A stretch of DNA of 64,000 nucleotides from Rhodococcus sp. P1Y (GCF_003641205.1 NZ_CP032762.1:930001-994000); one strand, 5' to 3'. Positions 26,693 through 35,043 are shown, counted from the stretch's first letter. Numbers and translations: made by a program. The notes: a model not told the origin generated them from the sequence alone.

Positions 26693-26711
26693 GAGGACAC
26701 TTCGCATGCGC

Positions 26712-26756
26712 GTCAACTCACGGTTGACGTCTTGGGATCGTCAACCTATGGTTGAC
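26712..26756 (+). promoter_or_regulatory. Twin operator overlapping a leaderless promoter
   Basis: Two near-identical dyads, GTCAAC-TCACG-GTTGAC (26712-26728) and GTCAAC-CTATG-GTTGAC (26740-26756), have centres 28 bp apart. A -35 box TTGACG (26724-26729) lies in the first and a -10 box TATGGT (26747-26752) in the second, with a 17-bp spacer. Transcription would start at or beside the ATG at 26759. Binding at both sites would block the promoter; the downstream gene carries an HTH-like segment, so autorepression is likely. Confidence 0.75.
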
Positions 26757-26758
26757 GA

Positions 26759-27475
26759 ATGACAAAACCAACGCAGGTATCCGTTCCGGTCCGGCTCGAC
26801 GACTTGATCGACGCCATCAAGAAGGTCCACGACAACGAATTGGAGCAACTGTCCGATGCCGTGATTGCATCGGACCATCTCGGTGATCTCGCCGACCATC
26901 TGATCGGACATTTCGTCGACCAGGCCCGTCGGTCGGGAGCGTCGTGGACCGATATCGGGCGCAGCATGGGTGTGTCCAAGCAGGCCGCACAGAAGCGATT
27001 CGTACCCAAGGGTCCGGAACAGGATCTCGATCCGGAGCAGGCGTTCTCGCGATTCACTCCGCGAGCGAAGAACGTCGTGGCGGCGTCGATGAACGAAGCA
27101 CAGGCCGGGCAGAATGCAGAGATCGTCCCCGCGCACATTCTGCTCGGATTACTCGCCGAACCCGAGTCTCTCGGCGCGCGGTTCCTGCTGGCGTCGGGAC
27201 GGACCGAGGCGTCCGTGCGCACCGCAGTCGCTCCCCTGCTTCCGGCGTCGGTCGAGGAGGCGCCTGCCCTCGTCCCGTACGACGCGGGCTCGAAGAAGGT
27301 CATGAAGCTGACGTTCCGAGAAGCGCTCCGACTGGGGCACAACTACGTGGGAACCGAACACATTCTCCTTGCGCTGCTCGAGTACGAGGACGGCAATGGG
27401 GTGCTCACGGACCTCGGGGTCGAGAAGTCGGTTGTCGAGGAGGAGCTCCTGGCCGCCCTTGCGCAATTCGAGTGA
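26759..27475 (+). CDS. Clp N-domain protein with HTH-like N-terminus
   Basis: 238 residues. The N-terminal third contains SWTDIGRSMGVSKQAAQKRF (about 62-81), a helix-turn-helix pattern. It is followed by two Clp-N repeats: FTPRAKNVVAASMNEAQAGQ through HILLGLLAEPES, and KLTFREALRLGHNYVGTEHI through LLALLEYEDGNGVL. There is no AAA+ ATPase module, so it is not a ClpC chaperone. The fusion suggests a regulator whose Clp-N part senses arginine-phosphorylated, damaged or peptide ligands. The twin operator directly upstream points to autoregulation. Convergent with the TrxR-like gene, 2 bp apart. Confidence 0.9.
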   Translation: MTKPTQVSVPVRLDDLIDAIKKVHDNELEQLSDAVIASDHLGDLADHLIGHFVDQARRSGASWTDIGRSMGVSKQAAQKRFVPKGPEQDLDPEQAFSRFTPRAKNVVAASMNEAQAGQNAEIVPAHILLGLLAEPESLGARFLLASGRTEASVRTAVAPLLPASVEEAPALVPYDAGSKKVMKLTFREALRLGHNYVGTEHILLALLEYEDGNGVLTDLGVEKSVVEEELLAALAQFE

Positions 27476-27477
27476 GG

Positions 27478-28431
27478 CTAGCTCGCCCTTCGAGCCCGAA
27501 CGGCGATGTCGACGTCCTCCTCGATGAGACTTCCGTTGACGGCCCCGCCTGCTCGCACACCGGCGGCTGCAGAGCCGATCAGGTTTTCGGTGATACCCAC
27601 GACGTTGCCAGCGGCGAACACCCCCGGAATCGACGTGGCGCCCATCGGATCGGCGGCAACTGCGGACCCCATCGCGTGCTCGCCCATCATGACATCGGTG
27701 ACGGCGAGGCCCAGCTTCTCCAGTAGTGCCGCGTTGGCGGCAAAATGCGGTTTGACGACAACCGCCTGGATTTCGACGGTTTTTCCCGAGACCAGTTCGA
27801 TGCCGACCAGAGCGTCGTTCGCGACGGCCAGCCCGGCGACCCGGTCCGTCACGACACCGATGTTTCGAGCGGCGAGTTTCTCGTACTCCTCGTCCGTCGG
27901 CTCGAAGCCCTCGGTGAACAGCACGACACGGTCGGACCACTGGCGCCACATCAATGCCTGATGCACGCCGAACGAGCTACCCATGATTCCTACGGTGTCG
28001 CCCCGAACCTCCCAGCCGTGGCAGAACGGGCAGTGCAGAACTTCTTTGCCCCACCGCTCGGCCACTCCGGGGATGTCGGGTAGTTCGTCGGTCAGGCCGG
28101 TGGCGAGCAGAAGGCGTCGCGCGCTTGTCGTCGAGCCGTCGGACAGCTCGACGGTGAACTGCCCGATACTGCCGTCGATGGACACGACTGAGCCGTCTCG
28201 GATCTCGGCACCATACGACTGCGCTTCACGGCGGCCCTTGTCCAGCAGTTCGAATGGCGGAATCCCCTCCAGTCCGAGGTAGTTGTGGGCGTGTGCGGCA
28301 GGTGCGTTGCGTGGTGAGCCGGCATCGACGACCAGTGTGCGTCGACGCGCGCGTGTGAGTGTGACGGCGGCCGACAGTCCTGCGGCTCCGCCGCCGATGA
28401 TGATTACGTCGTACTCGGAGTTCGAAGTCAT
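27478..28431 (-). CDS. Thioredoxin reductase-like FAD/NAD(P) oxidoreductase
   Basis: 317 residues from the ATG at 28431; a longer reading to 28479 runs through the operator. FAD-binding GGGAAGLSAAVTLTRARR (residues 13-30), the redox pair CPFC (Cys134, Cys137) in HCPFCHGWEVRGD, and the C-terminal FAD motif GVFAAGNVVG. The NAD(P) site motif is GSSFGVHQALM. Such small pyridine nucleotide-disulfide oxidoreductases occur beside many regulators and are not always true thioredoxin reductases; no thioredoxin gene is adjacent. Divergent from the transketolase pair across the operator at 28461-28487. Confidence 0.9.
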   Translation of the reverse strand: MTSNSEYDVIIIGGGAAGLSAAVTLTRARRRTLVVDAGSPRNAPAAHAHNYLGLEGIPPFELLDKGRREAQSYGAEIRDGSVVSIDGSIGQFTVELSDGSTTSARRLLLATGLTDELPDIPGVAERWGKEVLHCPFCHGWEVRGDTVGIMGSSFGVHQALMWRQWSDRVVLFTEGFEPTDEEYEKLAARNIGVVTDRVAGLAVANDALVGIELVSGKTVEIQAVVVKPHFAANAALLEKLGLAVTDVMMGEHAMGSAVAADPMGATSIPGVFAAGNVVGITENLIGSAAAGVRAGGAVNGSLIEEDVDIAVRARRAS

Positions 28432-28460
28432 GCACCAACTCTGACGCGACTGCATCGATC

Positions 28461-28487
28461 TGGCAAGTAAGTTTGCCAAAATGGCAA
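28461..28487. promoter_or_regulatory. Three alternating TGGCAA half-sites between divergent genes
   Basis: TGGCAA-GTAAGT-TTGCCA (28461-28478) and TTGCCA-AAA-TGGCAA (28473-28487) share the middle half-site, so three half-sites alternate in orientation. It lies 30 bp from the TrxR-like start and 47 bp from the transketolase start. The position suggests one regulator controlling both. No regulator gene is adjacent, so the cognate protein is unknown. Confidence 0.65.
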
Positions 28488-28534
28488 TCTATCGGAGTTG
28501 ACCTGAACAAAGGTCGAGGTTGCAGAGTGGACTC

Positions 28535-29209
28535 ATGACAGTTGCATACGAAGAGTTACCTCAGCTCATGACCCTGATGACCGGCGACGAAAAGCACGAC
28601 GCCAGCGCAACATCCACGCTCGACATCATCTGGGTTCTCTATCACCATGTCCTGCACATAGATCCGGCGCACCCGGAGGAGCGCGACCGCTTCCTGTTGT
28701 CCAAGGGCCACGGCCCGATGGCCTACTACGCGGTTCTCGCCGCTCACGGCTTCCTCACTGCCGATCAGTTGAAGAGCTTCGGTGAGTTCGATTCGGTGCT
28801 CGGCTACCACCCCGACCGGACCCGCGCTCCAGGCGTCGAAATTTCGTCCGGTTCACTGGGACACGGACTTCCGATCGGGGTTGGCACCGCTACCGCGCTG
28901 AGAGTGCAGGGCCGCGGCGCGCGGGTCGTGGTGCTGCTCGGAGATGCAGAACTCGACGAAGGCAGCAACGCCGAAGCCATCCAGTACGCCGGACGCGCGA
29001 GCCTCGGGAATCTCACCGCGGTAGTCGTCGACAACTCTTCCGCCGGCCTCGGATGGCCAGGTGGCATACGTACACGATTCGACGTCGAAGGCTGGACGTC
29101 CACCGATGTCGACGGACGCGACCACGACGCGTTGCGCCGCGCATTCACCGCCGGAACCGACGATCGCCCACACGTCGTCGTCGCACATGTCGAAGCAAAG
29201 GATCAGTGA
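28535..29209 (+). CDS. Transketolase, N-terminal (thiamine-binding) subunit
   Basis: 224 residues from the ATG at 28535. Motifs of the N-terminal half of transketolase: LSKGHGPMAYYAVLA, EISSGSLGHGLPIGVGTATA and the thiamine diphosphate motif, here GDAELDEGSNAEAIQYAG (GDG replaced by GDA). Split transketolases of this kind act as heterodimers with the next gene. They occur in archaea and in actinobacterial sugar or aromatic pathways; the substrate is uncertain. Its stop overlaps the next start (TGATG). Confidence 0.9.
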   Translation: MTVAYEELPQLMTLMTGDEKHDASATSTLDIIWVLYHHVLHIDPAHPEERDRFLLSKGHGPMAYYAVLAAHGFLTADQLKSFGEFDSVLGYHPDRTRAPGVEISSGSLGHGLPIGVGTATALRVQGRGARVVVLLGDAELDEGSNAEAIQYAGRASLGNLTAVVVDNSSAGLGWPGGIRTRFDVEGWTSTDVDGRDHDALRRAFTAGTDDRPHVVVAHVEAKDQ

Positions 29210-30129
29210 TGACCACTTCCATCGAGCACACCACGGACCAACGTGAGCGCTTCTATTCGACGGTTCCGTCCATGCTCGCAGACGACGATCGACTCGCCCT
29301 CGTCCTGGCCGAGATCGGCGCGGGGTATCTGGAGCCGCACATCACCGAGGAGGCGCGATCACGGGTGTTCAACGTCGGGATTCGCGAGCAATTGCTCGTC
29401 TCGTTCGCGGGAGGTCTGGCGCTGGCTGGTATGCGGCCGATCGTGCACACATTCGCGCCGTTCCTGGTCGAGCGCCCGTTCGAGCAGGTGAAGTTGGACT
29501 TCGGGCATCAGGGGGTCGGCGGAGTGCTCGTCAGCTCAGGAGGCTCGTACTCCATGGCGTCCGCGGGCGAGACTCATTTCGGCCCGCGTGACGTCGCGCT
29601 TCTGGACACCTTGGACGGGTGGGAGGTACATGTTCCGGGTCACGCAGACGAAGCCGAGGAGGCCTTGCGCGAGGCCGCGCGTTCCGATGCTCGGGTGTAT
29701 CTGAGGCTCGACGGAAAATCGAACCGTGAACGATATTCGGAGGGTTCGGGATTCACCGTTCTGCGAACCGGGACCCAGGGAACCGTCATCGCTGTCGGCC
29801 CCGTGACAGATGAGGTGCTCGCCGCGACGGAAGGCCGCGACGTGACCGTTATGTACGCGTCGAAGATACGGCCGTTCGACGCTCGGACCGTGCGTGCGAC
29901 GCTGTCGAAGCCCGACGTCGTGATCGTCGAGCCGTACCTTGCCGGCACATCGGTCCCGCAGTTGTCGGACGCCCTGTCCGGTGTGCGACATCGTGTGCTC
30001 GGGCTCGGCGTCGGACGAGAGGAGTTGCGGAGGTACGGGAGCCGGAAGGATCACGAACGAGCCCACGGTCTCGACGTTCCGGGTCTTCGCTCGTCGATGA
30101 GCGACTTCTTCGACGCTGCCCCGGACTGA
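29209..30129 (+). CDS. Transketolase, C-terminal (pyrimidine-binding) subunit
   Basis: 306 residues starting within the stop of the N-terminal subunit. RVFNVGIREQLLVSFAGGLA contains the conserved Glu of the cofactor pyrimidine site; HTFAPFLVERPFEQVKLDFG and the C-terminal Rossmann-like domain (TVIAVGPVTDEVLAATEGRD, VVIVEPYLAGTSVPQLSDAL) complete the family layout. Forms the active enzyme with the preceding subunit. Ends 2 bp before the convergent small gene at 30132. Confidence 0.9.
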   Translation: MTTSIEHTTDQRERFYSTVPSMLADDDRLALVLAEIGAGYLEPHITEEARSRVFNVGIREQLLVSFAGGLALAGMRPIVHTFAPFLVERPFEQVKLDFGHQGVGGVLVSSGGSYSMASAGETHFGPRDVALLDTLDGWEVHVPGHADEAEEALREAARSDARVYLRLDGKSNRERYSEGSGFTVLRTGTQGTVIAVGPVTDEVLAATEGRDVTVMYASKIRPFDARTVRATLSKPDVVIVEPYLAGTSVPQLSDALSGVRHRVLGLGVGREELRRYGSRKDHERAHGLDVPGLRSSMSDFFDAAPD

Positions 30130-30131
30130 AC

Positions 30132-30311
30132 TTACTCGCTGTCGGTTGCAGGGCCGTCGTGCGTCGCGCCGCCTTCGCCCGACCAGTCGCCCGACTCCTC
30201 ACCTGCTGCGGGATCGGACTGAACGTCCTCCCGCGCGCCGTCGGCGTTCGATCCGGTGTCCTCGGTCTGTGGCTTGCCGTGCTCTTCGGTCGCGTCATGC
30301 TTTTCGGTCAT
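30132..30311 (-). CDS. Small acidic disordered hypothetical protein
   Basis: 59 residues from the ATG at 30309-30311 (minus strand), rich in Glu, Asp, Gly and Ser, with text such as MTEKHDATEEHGKPQTEDTG. No hydrophobic segment. It has no clear ribosome site, but its codon use is clean and it fits neatly between the transketolase 3' end and the membrane hydrolase. Composition similar to the small protein at 958-1185. Function unknown. Confidence 0.5.
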   Translation of the reverse strand: MTEKHDATEEHGKPQTEDTGSNADGAREDVQSDPAAGEESGDWSGEGGATHDGPATDSE

Positions 30312-30355
30312 TGCAGGGTCATACCCTCGCCGGGGCCGACTCGAAACTTGCCAGG

Positions 30356-32002
30356 TCAGCCGGCAACGATCTCCCTGAGCCGAGCGCTGTCGGAGTCGGT
30401 CCATCCGGCGGGTTGGAGGACCTCGGCCCAGAGGTCGACGGCGTCCTCGCCGTAGTTGTGCCCGTAACCCGACGGCACGTCGGTGGAGAAGATCATGTCG
30501 AACGTCGTCTGCCAGAACGTGACGAACGGGAACCACCGAACTCCGGGGTCGACGTCGATGCCTCGTTCCTCGCGTAGCCAATCGGGTTGGTTGAGAACGA
30601 GATTGGGCGACCACCACGTGATCGGGTCCGACGCGTGCTGCCAGTAGACGACTCGGGGCTGCTGCCATGGTGTGCCGATCTCGAGATCGCTCGGGCGACC
30701 TGCGAATCGGACGTATCGTCCGTCGGCGATGACGGGAAGAATCTCCCGAGATCCGGTGTCGCGGTCTGCGGTGGCATCCGCCCATTGCTTGGTGAAGTTC
30801 GGATTGCCCACCCACAGAGCGCCGTCGGTTCGGGCGACCATGTCGCGCGTCCCTCCGAACGCGTCCTGTCCGCCGTAGGCGCCGAGGCTCTCGCCGAAGG
30901 TCACGAGCTTCGGGCGCGAGTCCTCGGGTAGATCCTGTACGGCGTCGTAGACCCGGTCGAAGAGCGCGCGCCCGGCCTCTCGGGGTGAATCTCGGTCTGC
31001 GAGGAAGGCAATCGGGCTCGGAAGGAACGAGTACTGCATCGATGCGATGGCAGTGTCTCCGCCGTACATGTATTCGAGTGGGCCAGCAACCGATTCGTTG
31101 ACCCAACCCCGCCCAGTCGTCGTCGCGACGGCCACAACAGCACGGTCGAACGCGCCAGTTCGTTCCAGCTCACGCACGACACGGTCGGCTGCCTCGTCGA
31201 TCGAATCTGCGCCAGCTGCTCCGACGTACGCGCGAATGGGTGTCGATGCAGGTCTACCGGTGAAGGCCTCGATGTCCTCGGCAGTGGGACCCGAGGACAC
31301 GAACCTACGACCTTCCATGCCGAGCGAGTCCCAGTCCTCGAGCGAGTCGGGCGACCCCGACCTCTCGGTTGCAATCGGCTGTTCCACGCCGGGGTGGCTG
31401 CCCTTGTCGGCAAGCTCCGACGAGCTGGCGACCGCAGCGATGAGGACGTTGTTCACCGCGCCGTTCAGGAGAAAAAGCGTGAACACGGCAACGACCGCGA
31501 TGCCGAGGCCCTTCGCAATCGGGATCGGTACGAAGCGGGTGCACACCGCAGCGAGCCGCCTAGCGCACCAGCGCAACCCCCGCGCCGCGAGAAGTAGTAG
31601 GACCGCAACCACGAAAGCAACGACAAGTACAGCGACGTAGAGAACGCGGCCGGGCCCTTCGACGTCGACTTCCACGAGCTTTCGAACGATCTCCTGCCAC
31701 CAGGAACCCAGAATCAGGAACAGTGGGACCGCGACGGCGGCGGTCACGGCAAGAGCCCACCAGCCGTACCTTTTGGTCGTCTCCGACCACGTCGGTCTGA
31801 TCCCGCAGGCGTGGGCAATTCCGATCAGAAGGCACCCGATGCCGTACCCGGTGGCGACGCTGATGCCGGTGGCAACCCCCTGCAGGTACCACGCCCGGGG
31901 CAGAAGGGACGGGGTCATCGAGAAAGCGAAGAACACCGTCGCGAGAAACAGTGCGGCGGGTTCCAGGCGCCGGAAGAACCGCCGCAGTTTCTGCATCGTC
32001 AC
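30356..32002 (-). CDS. Membrane alpha/beta hydrolase (Abhydrolase_9 family)
   Basis: 548 residues. Four to five N-terminal helices (about 15-210), with the family start FLATVFFAFSMTPSLLPRAW, followed by an extracytoplasmic domain containing the hydrolase-like elbow TFGESLGAYGGQDAFGG, then VVYWQHASDPITWWSPNLVL and SGYGHNYGEDAVDLWAEVL with a candidate His. This family is typical of mycolate-containing actinobacteria. The exact reaction is not established; a lipid or envelope ester substrate is plausible given the neighbouring mycolyltransferase. Confidence 0.88.
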   Translation of the reverse strand: MTMQKLRRFFRRLEPAALFLATVFFAFSMTPSLLPRAWYLQGVATGISVATGYGIGCLLIGIAHACGIRPTWSETTKRYGWWALAVTAAVAVPLFLILGSWWQEIVRKLVEVDVEGPGRVLYVAVLVVAFVVAVLLLLAARGLRWCARRLAAVCTRFVPIPIAKGLGIAVVAVFTLFLLNGAVNNVLIAAVASSSELADKGSHPGVEQPIATERSGSPDSLEDWDSLGMEGRRFVSSGPTAEDIEAFTGRPASTPIRAYVGAAGADSIDEAADRVVRELERTGAFDRAVVAVATTTGRGWVNESVAGPLEYMYGGDTAIASMQYSFLPSPIAFLADRDSPREAGRALFDRVYDAVQDLPEDSRPKLVTFGESLGAYGGQDAFGGTRDMVARTDGALWVGNPNFTKQWADATADRDTGSREILPVIADGRYVRFAGRPSDLEIGTPWQQPRVVYWQHASDPITWWSPNLVLNQPDWLREERGIDVDPGVRWFPFVTFWQTTFDMIFSTDVPSGYGHNYGEDAVDLWAEVLQPAGWTDSDSARLREIVAG

Positions 32003-32017
32003 ACCCTAAATGTGAGG

Positions 32018-32050
32018 AGCCCCGGCCGCATGGGTATGCAGCCGGGGCTC
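32018..32050. terminator. Hairpin terminator below the mycolyltransferase unit
   Basis: GAGCCCCGGC (32018-32027) pairs with GCCGGGGCTC (32041-32050) around a 13-nt loop. It lies between the end of the small peptide gene (32077) and the start of the membrane hydrolase (32002), so it would end transcripts from the mycolyltransferase promoter. Confidence 0.75.
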
Positions 32051-32076
32051 GTCGCCGATAACGGTGTTCGGTGGCC

Positions 32077-32181
32077 TCAGAGGCCGAAGGGCAGAACTCC
32101 AGGCGCAAGTTCGAAGCCGCTGCTACCGGCTGATGCTGTGCCGAGGCCGCCGAGGATGAGATTGATGAAGTTGGTGAGCAT
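32077..32181 (-). CDS. 34-residue hydrophobic peptide downstream of mycolyltransferase
   Basis: ATG at 32181 to stop at 32077: MLTNFINLILGGLGTASAGS then SGFELAPGVLPFGL. GAGA lies about 8 nt upstream. An amphipathic to hydrophobic N-terminal helix and a Gly/Pro-rich tail. It sits alone between the mycolyltransferase (82 bp upstream) and the terminator hairpin, so it would be the last gene of that transcript. Size and context recall the tiny cell-wall channel peptides of Corynebacteriales, but I see no sequence match to PorA/PorH and assign no function. Confidence 0.5.
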   Translation of the reverse strand: MLTNFINLILGGLGTASAGSSGFELAPGVLPFGL

Positions 32182-32263
32182 ATGAGTCTCTCGTCTTTCG
32201 TATGGATTCAGTGCGAACCCGCTCGAGGGTACCGGGACTGCTGGGGGTAGGGCAGGGCTCGGA

Positions 32264-33277
32264 TCAGATTCCCATGCCGTTGGCAAGCAACGGCCAGGAA
32301 TCGTGAAGGGCTTCTTCCCAGTACGGCCAGTAGTGCGTGCCGACCGGCGGGAACTGGTACGTCGCGGGGATGCCGATCGAATCCAGCTTGTTCTTCAGGT
32401 TGTGCGAGCAGTAGTTGGTCGCGCCTTCGATGACGACACCCAGGCCGAGATTCACGACGCCCTGAGGGCCACCGGCCTCGTCGATGTAGTACCGCGCATC
32501 CTCGGGGGTCGGAAAGCCGTTGCCGCTGGAGATGTACAGGTTGGTGCCGCGAAGCTTTTCGGCATTGATGACCGGGTCGTTCTCGGCCCAGGCCGGATCG
32601 TTGTCGGGGCCGTACATGTTGACGGTGTTTCCGCCCGACCAGGTCTCGACGGAGAACTTGACGAACTGCCTGCCGAGCGGGTCCGCGATCTGCGCGCAGC
32701 CACTGTAGGCGGCGACGGACTTGAAGAGACCTGGCTTCGCTTCGGCCAACTGAAGGACCGCAGTGCCCGACGTCGACAAGCCGGCCAGCGAGTTCAGGCC
32801 GGTCGAACCGAGGGCGTCATCGAGAAGCGGAGGCAACTCTTCGGTGAAGAAGGTCTTCCACTTGTTGACCCCGAGCTTGGGGTCCTCGTTGCGCCAGTCG
32901 GCGTAGTAGCTTCCGCGACCACCGATGGGCAGAACGACGTTGACGTTCTTGTCGGAAAGGAACTCCAGGGCGTCGGTCTGCTGCTGCCAGTTGGCTGTTC
33001 CCTCGCCGGCGTCGAGCCCGCTGAGGAGGTAGAGGTTGGGGGCCGGTTTGGAATCGTCGGCCGGGCGCTGCACGTCGACCTTGATGTCCTTCTTCATCGC
33101 CGCCGAATACACCTGTAGGTGCCAGGTGCGACCGTCCTTGTCGATGGACGACACGGCCGATGCCTTCTCCGGCTGGGCCGAGGCCACACCGCCGAACGCG
33201 GCTATCGTGAGAGCGGCGGCAGCAACAACCACCGAGTTACGCAGCAACGCGCGGTTGCGTGATGAGATGAGTTTCAT
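32264..33277 (-). CDS. Mycolyltransferase (antigen 85/Cmt family esterase)
   Basis: 337 residues from the ATG at 33277. A signal peptide ends at VASA/Q (34/35), so the enzyme is secreted. Hydrolase features: nucleophile Ser170 in LAGLSTSGTAVLQLA (family consensus GLSMSG), His315 in PVGTHYWPYW, and NLYLLSGLDAGEGTANWQQQ forming the oxyanion region. Ag85-type enzymes move mycolic acids between trehalose esters and arabinogalactan. This marks the organism as mycolate-containing. Stands in front of the 34-residue peptide gene and a terminator. Confidence 0.93.
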   Translation of the reverse strand: MKLISSRNRALLRNSVVVAAAALTIAAFGGVASAQPEKASAVSSIDKDGRTWHLQVYSAAMKKDIKVDVQRPADDSKPAPNLYLLSGLDAGEGTANWQQQTDALEFLSDKNVNVVLPIGGRGSYYADWRNEDPKLGVNKWKTFFTEELPPLLDDALGSTGLNSLAGLSTSGTAVLQLAEAKPGLFKSVAAYSGCAQIADPLGRQFVKFSVETWSGGNTVNMYGPDNDPAWAENDPVINAEKLRGTNLYISSGNGFPTPEDARYYIDEAGGPQGVVNLGLGVVIEGATNYCSHNLKNKLDSIGIPATYQFPPVGTHYWPYWEEALHDSWPLLANGMGI

Positions 33278-33502
33278 CGTGAAATCGATTCCCAGTCCAC
33301 GGGTCACCATCGGCGACGCCGTTGTTGCAGTTGGTCCCCACTCAGCCGTGCTTGCGTACGGCACCGATGCGGTCGTGTCTTCGACACCTTATGTCTTGTT
33401 TCTCGCCCTGTTCGTTACTGGGTCGTATCCAATGCGGTCCGACGCCCGGAGTCAAGCCTCGATGAGGTCGATCGAATCTCTTCTGTCGGTAGCCTGAGAT
33501 GC

Positions 33503-34378
33503 ATGCGCCGAGCCGTGGTGACCGTCCTCGTAGTGGGTGCCGTCGGCGTGGTTGCCATGGCAGGTTGTTCGACTGCCGGCGTGACGGAAGATCCACCCCC
33601 ACCCCCACTCGACTACGTCGCTCTCGGCGATTCCGCGGCGTCGGGACCATTGATACCTCCGTCGACGGGCACGCCCGGATGCTTGCAGTCCGGCTCCAAC
33701 TACCCCCACGTTCTCGCGACTCTGATCGATGCCGAGACGTTCACGGACGTTTCCTGCTCCGGCGCGCGCTCGGAGAACATCGCCACCGAGCAGCAACAGA
33801 CCAACAGTGGACCGATTCCGCTCCAGATCGACGCGCTGTCGCCTGAGACAGATCTGGTCACCATCACGATCGGCGGCAACGACGTCGATTTGGTCTCGCA
33901 GGCCCGTGGCTGCGTCAACTTCTCTCCCGAACCGAACGGCACCTCGTGCGCGGATGCGTTGACGGCAGGAGGTGTGGACGTCATAGGCGACGCCACCTCG
34001 GAGGCCGCGTCGGGTTGGGGGCAGGTCTTCGACGCGATTGCCGACCGAGCACCGAATGCCCAGCTGCTCGTCGTCGGCTACGGGACATACGTGCGCCCCG
34101 GTGGGTGTTACGGAACGCAACCGGTCTGGGCGCGCGATGCCGACTACCTACAGCGAAGCGTCGACGCAATGAACGACGCCTTGGCCGCGCAATCGGAGGA
34201 GCACGGCGCGCGGTTCGTCGACGTGCGCGAAGTCAGTGTGGGTCACGACGCATGTGCGGCACCGGACGAGCGCTTCCTGGAGGGTGTGATTCCGGCGAAC
34301 CCCGCAGCGCCGCTGCACCCCACAGCCGCAGGAATGGCAGCATTCGCCCAGGTTGTCGCTGGTTCGCTTAGTCTCTAG
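33503..34378 (+). CDS. SGNH/GDSL-family lipase lipoprotein
   Basis: 291 residues. Lipoprotein signal with lipobox MAGC. SGNH blocks in order: YVALGDSAASG (nucleophile Ser), CSGARSENI, ITIGGNDVDL (oxyanion Asn) and AAPLHPTAAGM with the catalytic His. Six cysteines in the mature protein may form disulfides, as in secreted actinobacterial GDSL lipases. Divergent from the mycolyltransferase, with 225 bp between. Probably acts on envelope or external lipid esters. Confidence 0.9.
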   Translation: MRRAVVTVLVVGAVGVVAMAGCSTAGVTEDPPPPPLDYVALGDSAASGPLIPPSTGTPGCLQSGSNYPHVLATLIDAETFTDVSCSGARSENIATEQQQTNSGPIPLQIDALSPETDLVTITIGGNDVDLVSQARGCVNFSPEPNGTSCADALTAGGVDVIGDATSEAASGWGQVFDAIADRAPNAQLLVVGYGTYVRPGGCYGTQPVWARDADYLQRSVDAMNDALAAQSEEHGARFVDVREVSVGHDACAAPDERFLEGVIPANPAAPLHPTAAGMAAFAQVVAGSLSL

Positions 34379-34425
34379 CTCACTGCGCCCAACGGGGGTG
34401 CACCCGATTCCGGTAGGTGGATTCA

Positions 34426-35025
34426 ATGGCATCACTCGACGAACTCCTCTCGCAGATTCCGATCGGCCAGATTGCATCCAAGCTCGGTGTGGACGAGGAG
34501 ACCGCACGGTCGGCCGTCACCCGGGCAGTGCCGACGCTGGTCGGCGGACTCGAAGCGAACGCCAAGGATCCGGCAGGGGCGGCATCCTTGGAAACTGCGC
34601 TGCACCAACACAGCTCGTCGGGGTTGCTCGACGGCGGTGTCGACATCGACCAGGTCGACGAAGCCGACGGTGCGAAGATCGTGTCGAACGTGTTCGGCGA
34701 CAAGAAGTCCGAGGTAGCCAGCGCTCTCGGTGGAATCAGCGGCGGCGCGGATAGCGGACTCGTCGCCAAGGTGCTTCCTATTCTGGCGCCGATCGTGCTG
34801 GCCTATCTCGCGAAACGGTTCACCGGAGGACAGGCGGATGGATCATCCGGTGGCGGGCTCGGCGATCTGCTCGGCAGTGTTCTCGGTGGCGGCGGTTCCG
34901 GCGGTACTGGGGGTACCGGTGGGTTGGGCGGTGTCCTGGGCGGAATTCTCGGCGGGAGCTCCGGCGGGTCGGGCGGTGGGCTCGGTGACCTTCTCGGCGG
35001 ACTGCTGGGTGGCGGAAAGAAGTAG
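34426..35025 (+). CDS. DUF937 family protein with Gly-rich tail
   Basis: 199 residues from the ATG at 34426 with GGTGGA 4 nt upstream. The DUF937 domain covers about 1-130: MASLDELLSQIPIGQIASKL, RAVPTLVGGLEANAKDPAGA, and VLPILAPIVLAYLAKRF. The remainder is a Gly/Ser/Leu repeat of GGGLGDLLGxxLGG type. DUF937 proteins (YidB-like) are abundant but without proven function. Follows the SGNH lipase by 47 bp on the same strand. Confidence 0.88.
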   Translation: MASLDELLSQIPIGQIASKLGVDEETARSAVTRAVPTLVGGLEANAKDPAGAASLETALHQHSSSGLLDGGVDIDQVDEADGAKIVSNVFGDKKSEVASALGGISGGADSGLVAKVLPILAPIVLAYLAKRFTGGQADGSSGGGLGDLLGSVLGGGGSGGTGGTGGLGGVLGGILGGSSGGSGGGLGDLLGGLLGGGKK

Positions 35026-35028
35026 GGC

Positions 35029-35043
35029 GACTACGCACACAGG
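35029..35043. repeat. Possible remnant of the dispersed palindromic element
   Basis: GACTACGCACACAGG, 4 nt after the DUF937 stop, matches the right arm of the element family (GTCACTACGCACGCACA in copy D). No left arm is visible, and a CGATCGCGTAACTGG segment follows at 35055. It may be a decayed copy; it is too short to be sure. Confidence 0.35.
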
